64,000 nt of DNA from Rhodococcus sp. (in: high G+C Gram-positive bacteria) (GTDB taxonomy: Bacteria > Actinomycetota > Actinomycetes > Mycobacteriales > Mycobacteriaceae), in assembly GCF_023264675.1 (NCBI RefSeq), contig NZ_JAHFVG010000007.1:1-64000 (forward strand), given 5' to 3'. Shown here piece after piece: positions 44,317-53,151 of the stretch; position 1 is the stretch's first letter; every line of letters starts with the position of its first letter. The notes beneath the pieces were generated by a model that was given only the letters and a program-made list of their open reading frames with translations, was not told the DNA's origin and ran no database searches. A program made the position numbers and the translations under genes.

Positions 44317-45195
44317 TCAGATGTGGGCGCACGCTTCGGCCAGGGCGTCGACGATCGCCGTCCTTTCGCGTACCGCCAGCCACATCTGCACTTCCATGCC
44401 AGGATCGGTCACGGGCCGGAAAGTGACGCGTTCGGTCGACAGTGCTTGTGCGGAGCCCTCGTACATCGCAGTCCAGGACGGTGGCCCCGAGCCGAGTTCG
44501 AGCACCGTAGTCTGCAGATCTCGGAATGGAATTCCCGCGGGCGGCTCGAACCCGGCGTCCGCACAGGCACGGAGCACAATGGCGGCGAAGGCGGGATTCT
44601 GCTCGGACGGAATCAGGCGCAGCGGAAGGTCCGCCAGATCCGATAGCGCTAGGTCGGGTTTGGAAGCCAGTGGGTGCCGCGTGGGAATCGCGACGACGAT
44701 CCGGTCGACCCAGGCCGGAATGAGGTTCAGGTCCTGGTCGTTTCTGGGCAGTCGAACAAGTGCGGCGTCGCGGGCACCCGAACGGACGGCGTCGAGTTGT
44801 TCCCACACCTGCCCGATTTCCAACGTGACGAGCAGATCGGGAAAATGTGTTCCGAGGTGATCCAGCAGTAGGTCGACTCGTCTGCCTGAACCGCCCGCTA
44901 TTCCCAATCGAAGATGGGGTGGTGCGTCGGACTCGTCGGAGCGAGAGCGCACAGCCGCAGCGGCGTGTGACACAGCATCGAGCACTGCCCGAGCCTCGGG
45001 GACCAGCCTGCACCCCGCGGGGGTCAGTGTTACTTGGCGTTTGGACCTGTCGAACAGCGGCTGACCCAACTCGTGTTCGAGTCTTCGTATCTGCTGACTG
45101 ACCACGGCCTGGACCACGTGTAATCGCTCCGCCGAACGGGCGAAATGCAGCTCTTCGGCGACCACTAGAAAGTACCTGAGCTGCTTGATCTCCAT
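44317..45195 (-). CDS. LysR-family transcriptional regulator
   Basis: A 292-aa regulator with an N-terminal winged helix (MEIKQLRYFLVVAEELHFARSAERLHVVQAVVSQQIRRLE) and a C-terminal substrate-binding fold (about 90-290: LRLGIAGGSGRRVDLLLDHL and so on). The effector is unknown. It precedes the MDR oxidoreductase on the minus strand, so its target could be that gene or its own promoter in the gap to 45.7 kb. Confidence 0.9.
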   Translation of the reverse strand: MEIKQLRYFLVVAEELHFARSAERLHVVQAVVSQQIRRLEHELGQPLFDRSKRQVTLTPAGCRLVPEARAVLDAVSHAAAAVRSRSDESDAPPHLRLGIAGGSGRRVDLLLDHLGTHFPDLLVTLEIGQVWEQLDAVRSGARDAALVRLPRNDQDLNLIPAWVDRIVVAIPTRHPLASKPDLALSDLADLPLRLIPSEQNPAFAAIVLRACADAGFEPPAGIPFRDLQTTVLELGSGPPSWTAMYEGSAQALSTERVTFRPVTDPGMEVQMWLAVRERTAIVDALAEACAHI

Positions 45196-45747
45196 GATGA
45201 CGAATTATCCCTTGCCGGTACGTCGATGTATCGATTGAATCGCAAGTGACAAGCTGAGCTCAGATCGACCGTCCGCCCTAACCAGCATTTTCCTGCGATC
45301 CTCCGATTCGATCGACAAGATATCGCCCTATTCCTCGTTCGACCGTCGAGGCGATGTGCGGTCGTCATCCGGGCGCACACAATGTGGTGTTCCGCTGCGT
45401 TCAATCGCAGTCCGGCTACTCGAGAACTTCACCGCCAAGATGCTTTGTCGTCCAGGGCAGATCGAGGCAAGCGAGTAAGAAACACCGACCCCGCCGGTGA
45501 GGTTGGGAGGTGGGCGGCAGTACCGCGGATCGCCAGGCGCGAGAGTGATCCACTCCGCCAATCGGATCCGTCATCGCGATCTGGTGGAATCCTTCCCGTT
45601 CGTCGTCCGATTCTGCTAGCCCCGTTGTCCAAGAGGGCAGCGAATCCTGCCTGGCAGACCAGGCAGGATCGACGACGAGCTTCGCCGGAGGTGCACCGAA
45701 TTATCGGACGGACTCGTTGACTGCGGGGGTTCCGGTGCCCACCTCTA
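45196..45747. other. Gene-poor gap with a strong hairpin
   Basis: About 550 bp without a convincing gene; short ORFs on both strands have no recognisable domain. The only clear element is a perfect inverted repeat, ATCCTGCCTGG (45644-45654) and CCAGGCAGGAT (45659-45669) with a 4-nt loop. It lies 80 bp past the end of the minus-strand decarboxylase-like gene, so it probably is its terminator. Confidence 0.6.
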
Positions 45748-46188
45748 TTATTTCGGGTCGCTGTTCTCGGGGAACTCGGTGGCGAAGAACTCTTCGTCGA
45801 AAAAGTCTTGCAATGCTGTCAGAGCGACGTGGATAGGCCCTGCGCCGAGGTACCAGATACTCATGAGGAGGGCTTCGTAAATTTCGCGTTTCGTTGCGCC
45901 GGCGCGTAGAGCACCCTGTGCGTGGGCCACGACCGGGTCGTTTACCGCCCCCATACCGATGCCTGCCACGGCGCACTGTGGAATCAGGATGAGTTCACGG
46001 GTCTTGAGGTCCAGGCCGGGTCGTCCGATCAGTCCACCTTGAACCCACTCGACGCTCATGTCCATGATGTCGGGGGACTTGCGGCGGTACGCCTCGTGCA
46101 TTTCCTCGCCGAGTCCTTCTCCGTAGAGGATTCGGCCCACCTCTTCTCCGCGCTTCTTCAGTTCGGGGTTCGACACGAATGCAGACAT
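45748..46188 (-). CDS. Carboxymuconolactone decarboxylase family protein (copy A)
   Basis: A 146-aa AhpD-fold protein. ATG 46188 is used because a GAGAGGA site precedes it. Family features: LDLKTRELILIPQCAVAGIGMGAV, the His of PVVAHAQGALRAGATKREIYEALL and a C-terminal ALQDFFDEEFFATEF. Enzymes of this family decarboxylate gamma-carboxymuconolactone or act as peroxidases; no CxxC is present, so the AhpD peroxidase role is unlikely. An operator-like inverted repeat lies 54 bp upstream. Confidence 0.8.
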   Translation of the reverse strand: MSAFVSNPELKKRGEEVGRILYGEGLGEEMHEAYRRKSPDIMDMSVEWVQGGLIGRPGLDLKTRELILIPQCAVAGIGMGAVNDPVVAHAQGALRAGATKREIYEALLMSIWYLGAGPIHVALTALQDFFDEEFFATEFPENSDPK

Positions 46189-46624
46189 CTGAGGTTCCTC
46201 TCGATTTCGGCGAGCGCGATACCGCACAGCCTCACTATCAACAGGTAGTAGTTGCTACTGCCTGGTGACAGCTAAGCAACAGTCACCGGTTGTGTCAAGT
46301 GTCACAGCCAGGGTCGCTAGCCCTGGGCTGCGCAATTGGCGCCAGGGGAAAGTCGAGAGGCGGCCGGGTGCGAATACACGAAATACCCTGTGCTGGTTGA
46401 AAGGTGGCTGGCGTGGCGCAAGCCGCGCTCATTCGACAGCGGCAAACACCGAACTCCGGCACACGGGCTTCGTTGACAGGTGGACTCAACACCACTTACG
46501 GTTACCTACCGCGAGTTGGTTGCACCCAGTGAATATCGGTTGCCGGCCTCGCAATGGCTGTCGATTCGGCCGCACATATCCACCGCGAGTGATTTCACAT
46601 CAACATCGACAGGAAGCAGAAGCC
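46189..46624. promoter_or_regulatory. Divergent control region with operator-like inverted repeat
   Basis: Between two divergent genes. Arms CAGGTAGTAG (46242-46251) and CTACTGCCTG (46255-46264) with a 3-nt centre match at nine of ten positions, a typical small-regulator operator. A second arm pair GGTGAC (46264-46269) and GTCACC (46282-46287) follows. The rest of the 436 bp shows no gene I can support. Confidence 0.45.
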
Positions 46625-46720
46625 ATGACGGGTCCAAACAGTGTCGGAGTCAGGGTGGTCATCGGCGAGCTCTCCGAAGTGCGGAGCGCGGAACTCGCTG
46701 CCGACGGGGTTGGCGCATGA
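46625..46720 (+). CDS. Tiny ORF coupled to the acyl-CoA ligase, 31 aa
   Basis: ATG 46625 preceded by AGGAAGCAG, reading MTGPNSVGVRVVIGELSEV and ending AADGVGA. Its stop overlaps the ligase ATG (ATGA), so it could be a translational leader or the remnant of a deleted gene. No recognisable domain. Low certainty that it is a real protein. Confidence 0.35.
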   Translation: MTGPNSVGVRVVIGELSEVRSAELAADGVGA

Positions 46721-48303
46721 CCACTGCGGCTCATCACAGCTTTCCTGTCACCGGTGCGGGAACGGTTGACGCGGTCCTCCGGCGGACGGCCTCGCGGTAT
46801 CCAGACCGGTTGGCGCTGACGTTCGCGGACCGGCGGTGGACCTACTCCGAACTCGACACTGCGGTGGATAGGGTCGCCACAATTCTCGCGGAACGCGCGT
46901 TGGGTGCAGGCGCACGCGTCGCCGCCTACGGTGTCAATTCCGACGCGTACCTCATCGCGTTCATTGCAACGTCACGGGCGGGATACACCCATGTGCCAGT
47001 GAATTACGCGCTCACGGGCGGTGAACTCGAGTACCTGCTCGAAGACTCAGGCGCATCCCTCGTGATGGTCGATCCCGCGCAAGCGCCCACACTCGACGCG
47101 GTGCTTACGGGCCTGCCGAATCTACAATCGCTGGCCCTGCTCCCCGCCCCGAATGCGACCGCGGACGGGACATTGCTAGGCGCGGCACTCGAGCCGCGGC
47201 CGGTCACCGCAGTCGACTCACCGGCATCGGAGACCGACGTTGCCCAGTTGCTCTACACGTCGGGGACCACGTCCCGCCCCAAGGGTGCAATGATGTCCCA
47301 TTCGGCGCTGCTGCACGAGTACGTCAGTTGCATCCTTGCTCTCGACCTGGCCGCCGACGATGCACCGTTGGTGACCATGCCCCTGTACCACTCCGCCGCG
47401 ATGCACGTGTTCGCCATGCCATACCTGTCGCTCGGCGCGACAGTGCACCTCATGGCGACGCCGGACATCCCGGAGATTCTTCGCCGGGTGGAGGTCGACC
47501 GGATCGGATCGCTGTTTCTGGCGCCGACCGTGTGGGTCCCTCTTGCGGCCCATCCCGACCTGGAAACCCGTGACCTGTCCAGCCTTCGCAAAGCGCAGTA
47601 CGGCGCATCGATCATGCCGGTGACTGTCCTGCAACGTCTACGTGACCAATACCCGGAACTCGGCTTCTTCAATTGTTTCGGCCAATCCGAGATCGGACCG
47701 CTTGCCTGCGTCCTACGTCCGGAAGAACACGACACCCGTCCTGCCGGTGCAGGCCGGCCTGTGTTTTTCGTCGAGGCCCGCGTCGTCGACGGACTCGGTG
47801 CCGACGTGGCCGCCGGTGAGCGTGGGGAGGTGGTCTACCGGTCGCCGCAATTGTGCAAGGGCTACTGGAACAAGCCGGAAGCCACAGCGGAAGCCTTCCG
47901 CGACGGGTGGTTTCACTCCGGAGACCTGGTGGTCCGTGATTCCGAGGGCTACATCGAGGTGGTCGACCGAATCAAGGATGTAATCAACACCGGCGGAGTG
48001 CTCGTTGCCTCCCGCGAGATCGAGGATGCAATTTACCGAGACAAACGCGTCGCCGAGGTCGCCGTCGTCGGCACACCGGACGAAAGATGGATCGAGGCGG
48101 TGACAGCGGTTGTCGTGCTCCAGAAGAACGCCCACGCAACGGCCGTCGAAATCATCGAAGGCACACGCGAGCATCTCGCTCCGTTCAAGGTTCCGAAGCG
48201 TGTCGTGTTCATGAACGAACTTCCCCGAAATCAGTCGGGCAAGCTCCTCAAACGCGAACTGCGACAGCTACCGGTGACGCGCGACGGCGGGCTTCAACGG
48301 TGA
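46717..48303 (+). CDS. AMP-dependent acyl-CoA ligase (long/medium chain or aromatic)
   Basis: An ANL-superfamily ligase of 528 aa. The start is set at ATG 46717 because the homologous part begins with HHSFPVTGAGTVDAVLRRTA; the frame is open earlier. Motifs: LLYTSGTTSRPKGAMMSH (P-loop), FNCFGQSEIG, GWFHSGDLVVRDSEGYIEVVDR, and the C-terminal Lys in NQSGKLLKREL. It would activate an acid to its CoA ester for the surrounding catabolic cluster. Substrate class cannot be fixed. Confidence 0.88.
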   Translation: MTTAAHHSFPVTGAGTVDAVLRRTASRYPDRLALTFADRRWTYSELDTAVDRVATILAERALGAGARVAAYGVNSDAYLIAFIATSRAGYTHVPVNYALTGGELEYLLEDSGASLVMVDPAQAPTLDAVLTGLPNLQSLALLPAPNATADGTLLGAALEPRPVTAVDSPASETDVAQLLYTSGTTSRPKGAMMSHSALLHEYVSCILALDLAADDAPLVTMPLYHSAAMHVFAMPYLSLGATVHLMATPDIPEILRRVEVDRIGSLFLAPTVWVPLAAHPDLETRDLSSLRKAQYGASIMPVTVLQRLRDQYPELGFFNCFGQSEIGPLACVLRPEEHDTRPAGAGRPVFFVEARVVDGLGADVAAGERGEVVYRSPQLCKGYWNKPEATAEAFRDGWFHSGDLVVRDSEGYIEVVDRIKDVINTGGVLVASREIEDAIYRDKRVAEVAVVGTPDERWIEAVTAVVVLQKNAHATAVEIIEGTREHLAPFKVPKRVVFMNELPRNQSGKLLKRELRQLPVTRDGGLQR

Positions 48304-48444
48304 TCCGTCTGCCTGCGTAACTGCCTGACGCGCAGCGCCCTCGCAACGTTCATCGCCTGAGGACTGCGATCAACCAGCGATTCGCGATGACCGCCTCCGA
48401 GTCGACCGAGGCTGAGTCGAGGTCCGGAGCGACAAGCCACAGAA

Positions 48445-48469
48445 AATACGATACGCTCAGTATCTTATT
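48445..48469. promoter_or_regulatory. TetR-type operator palindrome
   Basis: Arms AATACGATAC (48445-48454) and GTATCTTATT (48460-48469) with a 5-bp centre match at nine of ten positions. It lies about 34 bp before the TetR start, in a position for autoregulation and control of the following exporter genes. Confidence 0.65.
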
Positions 48470-48502
48470 GCATTCAGTGGTGCAGGTTGGCGAGGGAGAG
48501 CG

Positions 48503-49099
48503 ATGGTTGCGACCAGGCGGCGAGGCGTCGAGCTCGAACGGGCGATCTATGCCGCTGTGGTGGCAGAGGTTGCGGAGCGCGGCTATTCCGGCGTCACCTA
48601 CGAGGGTGTCGCCATGCGGGCTGGCACGAGCAAGCCGGTGCTGTATCGGCGTTGGCCTACCAGGGCGGAGATGATGTTCGCGGCGTTGGTCGCCCGAGCC
48701 GATTCGATTCGCGAGGAGTTCCCCGACACCGGTGATCTGGTTGGCGATCTTCTCGCAATGCTGGCCGTGATTCGGAAGCAGTTCGGCGCCCTCCCTCACG
48801 AGACAACCCTCGGCCTCCTCACCGAGCTGGAGGGCGACACCGCTGCCAGGCTGCAGTCACTGCTTCTGCGAATGGGTCGTGCGGCGATGGGGCCGCTGAT
48901 CGAGCGCGCCCGGGCGCGCGGGGAGCTTGGGGAGAGCGACATACCCGATCACGTGTTGTCGCTGCCGCTCGACCTGGCTCGGCACGATCTATTGATTCGT
49001 TCGACGATGACCGACAGCCGGATCGATGTCATCGTGCGGGTGATTTCGGTGCCGCTTCTCGAACTGCACAGCAGAACCGCGACCAGGATAGGCCGGTAG
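48503..49099 (+). CDS. TetR-family regulator of the ABC exporter module
   Basis: A 198-aa repressor. The N-terminal helix-turn-helix is typical (AERGYSGVTYEGVAMRAGTSKPVLYRRWPTRAEMMFAAL), followed by a TetR C-terminal ligand domain. It lies 27 bp before the ABC ATPase gene with a palindromic operator upstream, the classic layout of a drug-sensing repressor. Confidence 0.9.
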   Translation: MVATRRRGVELERAIYAAVVAEVAERGYSGVTYEGVAMRAGTSKPVLYRRWPTRAEMMFAALVARADSIREEFPDTGDLVGDLLAMLAVIRKQFGALPHETTLGLLTELEGDTAARLQSLLLRMGRAAMGPLIERARARGELGESDIPDHVLSLPLDLARHDLLIRSTMTDSRIDVIVRVISVPLLELHSRTATRIGR

Positions 49100-49126
49100 G
49101 CAGACGCCCGTTCGAAGGAGAAGATC

Positions 49127-50083
49127 ATGACGTCCACTTTCGAAGCCGACGACGACGCGGCGATCAAGATCGATGGGTTGGTGAAGAAATTCGGCTCGTT
49201 CACTGCCCTGAATGGACTCGACCTGTCCGTCGCCCGTGGCGAGGTTCACGGGTTCCTCGGCCCGAACGGCGCCGGTAAGTCGACCACCATTCGGGTATTG
49301 CTCGGGCTACTACGCGCAAACGCCGGAAGCGTGACCCTACTCGGCGGTGATCCGTGGCGTGATGTCGTCGAACTGCACCGCCGCTTGGCCTACGTGCCCG
49401 GCGACGTCGTGCTCTGGCCGGGTCTTTCCGGTGGTGAGGCGATCGATCTGCTCGGCAACCTACGGGGCGGGCTGAACAAAACTCGACGTGCCGAATTGAT
49501 CGACCGGTTCGAACTCGACCCGAAGAAACGGGGGCGCCAGTATTCGAAAGGAAACCGGCAGAAGGTTGCAATCGTTGCCGCCCTGTCCTCGGACGTGGAT
49601 CTGCTGATTCTGGATGAGCCCACTTCGGGTCTGGATCCCTTGATGGAAGCGGTGTTTCAGGAAGAGATCGGCAAAGAAAAAGCCGCGGGACGCACAATCC
49701 TGCTGTCCAGTCACATCATGAGCGAGGTCGAAGCTCTCGCCGACCGCGTATCCATCATCCGTGCCGGCCGCATCGTTCAGACGGGTGCACTCGACGAGTT
49801 ACGCGGGCAAACGAACGTCACCATCACCGCGAATGTGATCGACCCACCCGCGGGCCTGAGTGAGCTGCCGGGCCTGCGCGACGCTCGAATCGACGAGCGT
49901 CACCGTCTGACTGCCACCGTCGCGCCGTCCGATGTCAACATTGCATTGCAATCGCTTTTGCCGCTTCAGCTTTCAGATCTGACTGTTTCACCGCCCACAC
50001 TGGAGGACCTGTTTCTGCAGCAGTACACCACTTCCTCGGGCGATCAAGCAGTCGCGACCCACACGCAGGAAGGTCGATCGTGA
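49127..50083 (+). CDS. ABC transporter ATP-binding protein (ABC-2/drug exporter type)
   Basis: A 318-aa ATPase. Walker A GPNGAGKSTTIRVLLG, signature region YSKGNRQKVAIVAAL (Lys/Asn replace part of LSGGQ, usual in this subclass), Walker B LLILDEPTSGLDP, H-loop SSHIMSEVEALADR. A C-terminal domain of about 80 residues follows the core. ATG after GAAGGAGAAG. Its stop overlaps the permease gene (GTGA). Confidence 0.92.
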   Translation: MTSTFEADDDAAIKIDGLVKKFGSFTALNGLDLSVARGEVHGFLGPNGAGKSTTIRVLLGLLRANAGSVTLLGGDPWRDVVELHRRLAYVPGDVVLWPGLSGGEAIDLLGNLRGGLNKTRRAELIDRFELDPKKRGRQYSKGNRQKVAIVAALSSDVDLLILDEPTSGLDPLMEAVFQEEIGKEKAAGRTILLSSHIMSEVEALADRVSIIRAGRIVQTGALDELRGQTNVTITANVIDPPAGLSELPGLRDARIDERHRLTATVAPSDVNIALQSLLPLQLSDLTVSPPTLEDLFLQQYTTSSGDQAVATHTQEGRS

Positions 50084-51672
50084 GCAAAGTTCTGGCAGGC
50101 ACCCGAACTTTGTTGCGGACGACGCTGCGCATCGATATCCGCAACATAGTCCCCTGGGTGCTGCTGATCTCGGCGCTCTCGGTGTCGTCGATACTCGCCT
50201 ACACTTGGATTTTCCCCGACCCGCAGGACCGCATCGAACTGGCAGCCACCCTTGGTTCGAACCCAGCCCTGTCTCTGATTTTCGGACCAGCGAATGACTT
50301 GCTGACTGCCGATGGGTTCAATGCCTGGCGCGCCGGCCAGCTCGGAGCGTTCTTCGCAGGCATGATGGCCGTGTTGATCGTGGTGCGCAACAGCCGCGCC
50401 GACGAGGACTCCGGACAAGCCGAACTACTGGCCGCGGGAGTTCTCTCGCGAGGTTCCCGGCTCGCAGTCCCGATCCTGATGGCGTCCATTGCCTCTCTAG
50501 CTCTGGGGATCGTGTGCTTCGCCCTGACGGTGGCGGTCGGTGGTGGCGCACTGTCGACACTGATCCTGTCGGCGACGTTCACTGCTTCCGGGCTGATGTT
50601 CGCCGGCGTCGCCGCCGTTGCTGCTCAACTCGCGGCCGATGCGCGAACCGCCAGCAGCCTCGCTATCGCGATTCTCGGAATCTCCTATGTCCTGCGCGGC
50701 TATTTGGATACGAGTGACTTGCCGGAGTGGACCACCTGGCTCACCCCGCTGGGCTGGCTCGAACAGACCAAACCGGCTGTCGACAACAACCCCTGGCCAC
50801 TGCTCCCCGCCTTGGCGTGTGCACTTGTGCTCATCGTCTTCGCATTCGCGCTGCAAAATCACCGTGACTTCGGTCAAGGCCTCATTCCTCAGCGCCCCGG
50901 GCCGGCGACCGCCGGACTCGTCGGCAGCGCGTGGGGATTGGCGCTCCGGTTGCACCGCTCGGCTGCCGCAATGTGGACGGTCGCATTCGTCGGACTGGGA
51001 CTGTTGTTCGGGACCTTGGCCACCTCGATCGGCGACATCGTCGCCGACAACCCCGCTATGGCCGAGATACTCGCATCCGGTGCTACCGGGCCTGCTGATC
51101 TGACTTTCGCGTTCATAGTCACGATCCTGCAGATCGTCGCAATCATCGCCGCGGTTGCGGGCGTACAGATCGCGTTGCGAATGTACTCCGAGGAAGTCGG
51201 CTACCGGGTCGAACCACTCCTCGCCACCTCTCTGCGAAGACCGGTGTACTTCGCCAGCAATGCCCTGGTGGCTCTGCTATTACCCGCCGTCGGGCTACTG
51301 CTCGCCGGGCTTTGCCTCGGTGTCGTCGCAGCAGCGCAGGGAGGCGGTACCACCGTCGGCGATGTCGTGGCCCAGTCAGCGGTCACCGTGGTTGCCACGT
51401 GGACACTTGTCGCCCTCGCCCTAGCTGTCGTCGGGGCGGCGCCGCGATTGCGCGTGCTGGCGTGGCTCGGTGTCGTCGCCACATTCGGCCTGACCATTAT
51501 CGGGCCGACCTTCAAACTTCCCGCTTCGATATTGGGGGTCAGCCCACTGCATCACATTCCCAACGTCAATGCGCCGAGTCCGAACTGGAGCGGACTCGGT
51601 TGGCTCGCAGTGATTACCTCCGCCTTGTTGATCGTCGGATTCGTCGGATATCGGCGTCGCGACATTCTCTGA
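50080..51672 (+). CDS. ABC-2 type permease (fused, about 12 helices)
   Basis: A 530-aa membrane protein with two similar halves, each with about six hydrophobic segments (for example VPWVLLISALSVSSILAYTWIF, then FVALLLPAVGLLLAGLCLGVV-type stretches). The pattern resembles antibiotic or polyketide exporters such as those for tetronasin-like drugs. Cotranscribed with the ATPase and TetR, so probably a regulated efflux system. Substrate unknown. Confidence 0.88.
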   Translation: MSKVLAGTRTLLRTTLRIDIRNIVPWVLLISALSVSSILAYTWIFPDPQDRIELAATLGSNPALSLIFGPANDLLTADGFNAWRAGQLGAFFAGMMAVLIVVRNSRADEDSGQAELLAAGVLSRGSRLAVPILMASIASLALGIVCFALTVAVGGGALSTLILSATFTASGLMFAGVAAVAAQLAADARTASSLAIAILGISYVLRGYLDTSDLPEWTTWLTPLGWLEQTKPAVDNNPWPLLPALACALVLIVFAFALQNHRDFGQGLIPQRPGPATAGLVGSAWGLALRLHRSAAAMWTVAFVGLGLLFGTLATSIGDIVADNPAMAEILASGATGPADLTFAFIVTILQIVAIIAAVAGVQIALRMYSEEVGYRVEPLLATSLRRPVYFASNALVALLLPAVGLLLAGLCLGVVAAAQGGGTTVGDVVAQSAVTVVATWTLVALALAVVGAAPRLRVLAWLGVVATFGLTIIGPTFKLPASILGVSPLHHIPNVNAPSPNWSGLGWLAVITSALLIVGFVGYRRRDIL

Positions 51673-51694
51673 TCACCTCACCGAAAGAAAGCAC

Positions 51695-52081
51695 ATGCCT
51701 CTTCTTGCCCGTCTCAGCGGCCTTCCTCGCTACCTCAACCCTATTCTCACTCCACTGTCCAAATCGATGCCACCACTTGCTGTACTCCGCCACGAGGGCA
51801 GACGCAGCGGACGTGCCTACGAAACTCCGGTGCAGGCTTACCGCACTCCCGGCGGTTTTATCGTCGGCCTCGCCTACTCGGACAATCCCAACTGGGTACG
51901 TAACATTCTCGCCTCCGGGACCGGAGAGATCACCCGCGGCCGACACAACTACACGATCAGCAATCCGCGCCGCCGCGGACCAGATGCCCGGCGCGAACTG
52001 GCGAAGCCCGTAGCAGCGATGATGCGACTTCTCGGTATCGACAATTACTTTCAATTCGACTGCGCGCCAACTAAAGAGTGA
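51695..52081 (+). CDS. F420/deazaflavin-dependent nitroreductase-family protein
   Basis: A 128-aa protein of the DUF385/Ddn-like family. Visible: LAVLRHEGRRSGRAYETPVQAY, GGFIVGLAYSDNPNWVRNILASG and RARRELAKP-like C-terminal helix. Members bind F420 and reduce or bind quinones or nitroaromatics. It ends the TetR/ABC module, 22 bp after the permease, so it may modify the exported compound. Confidence 0.82.
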   Translation: MPLLARLSGLPRYLNPILTPLSKSMPPLAVLRHEGRRSGRAYETPVQAYRTPGGFIVGLAYSDNPNWVRNILASGTGEITRGRHNYTISNPRRRGPDARRELAKPVAAMMRLLGIDNYFQFDCAPTKE

Positions 52082-52253
52082 CGGTCGTTGCCCACCTCGA
52101 GCGCCTGTGACGAGGGGGGACTCGGGTTAGGGAGTAATGTCGTCGCCGCAGCTCGGGGTGTACTTCAGTCGACGTCTGCACGATATGACGCAGGCATTGT
52201 GCGCGGCGGGCCTGAACTGGGTTCAGAGTGGGCAAAGACTTAAGGAGGGTTCC

Positions 52254-52997
52254 GTGCAGGCGCTGGAGCGAATTTTGGCCGTGGTGGATTCGGTGTCTCG
52301 CGTACCGAACGGGGTCTCGCCCGCGCGGGTAGCGGAGGAGACAGATCTGTCGCTGTCGACGGTCATTCGTCTGCTCCAGTCGCTCTGCGAGGAAGAGGTC
52401 CTGGTTCGTTCCGGTACCACTGGGCAGTACCGAGTGGGGCCCAGGCTTATCCGGGTCGTCGGCCGGTCCACCCATTCGTTCGACGTGCGGGCCGCTGCGG
52501 CACCCATCCTGGATCAGTTGCGAGACACGAGTGGCGGGGAAACGGCTTCATTGCACGTGCGCAGTGGTCATCAGCGGTTGTGCATCGCGGCCGCGTACAC
52601 AACTCATCCATCCGGCCGCATAGTGCCGGTAGGCCTACCCCTTCCGCTGGCGGGATCCGCAGTCGGCAACGTTCTGCTCTCGCAGCTCGACGGCGATACT
52701 TTCGACGAGGTCTCGGGGGCGATGAAGCTGACCGCCAAGGCGCGCAAGGCGCTGGTATCTCGGTTGCAGGAAATCCGCGCAAACGGCTATGCGGAATCCG
52801 CCGATGAGTCCGTGGAGGGCGTGCGAGGAGTTGCAGTCCCCATCGGTGGCCAAAACGACTGGGGTGCGCTGAGTCTTTCGGGTCCTTCCGACCGATTCTT
52901 GTCCAAGCACGTACCCAAGGCACTCGAACGTTTGCGCTACGCAGCAGAAGCGATGGCGGACTCCAACTTGCGGCCGAGTGCAATTCGACTTCCCTGA
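52254..52997 (+). CDS. IclR-family transcriptional regulator
   Basis: A 247-aa regulator; GTG 52254 is chosen for its strong AAGGAGGG site, while the frame is open to 52137. N-terminal winged helix (SVQALERILAVVDSVSRVPNG, then LSLSTVIRLLQSLCEEEVL) and a C-terminal IclR effector domain (SLHVRSGHQRLCIAAAYTTHPSGRIVPVG and GVAVPIGGQNDWGALSLSGP). IclR regulators usually control aromatic or acetate catabolism, so this is the likely switch for the 53-62 kb genes. Confidence 0.88.
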   Translation: MQALERILAVVDSVSRVPNGVSPARVAEETDLSLSTVIRLLQSLCEEEVLVRSGTTGQYRVGPRLIRVVGRSTHSFDVRAAAAPILDQLRDTSGGETASLHVRSGHQRLCIAAAYTTHPSGRIVPVGLPLPLAGSAVGNVLLSQLDGDTFDEVSGAMKLTAKARKALVSRLQEIRANGYAESADESVEGVRGVAVPIGGQNDWGALSLSGPSDRFLSKHVPKALERLRYAAEAMADSNLRPSAIRLP

Positions 52998-53054
52998 ATT
53001 TTCGCTGCGGCGGATCCGTGAAAGGGCTGAAGCGGGAAATCACCCAAACTGCTT

Positions 53055-53095
53055 CACTGCCATTGGATGGGGCGTAAACTCATTCAATGGCAGTG
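53055..53095. promoter_or_regulatory. Perfect inverted repeat before the unknown-family gene
   Basis: Arms CACTGCCATTG (53055-53065) and CAATGGCAGTG (53085-53095) are perfectly complementary with a 19-bp spacer; the centres are 30 bp apart, about three helical turns. It lies 57-97 bp upstream of the ATG at 53152, next to the IclR gene, so an IclR-type operator or a leader hairpin is plausible. Confidence 0.6.
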
Positions 53096-53151
53096 TCAGT
53101 GCTGGGCGGTCAACGCATCGGCTTGCGGAATTCGAAGGGCGCGACAATCAC

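Noticed and set aside
45328-45561. 77-codon minus-strand ORF in the 45.2-45.7 kb gap
   Set aside because: No ribosome-binding site or recognisable domain; overlapping ORFs on the other strand look equally random.
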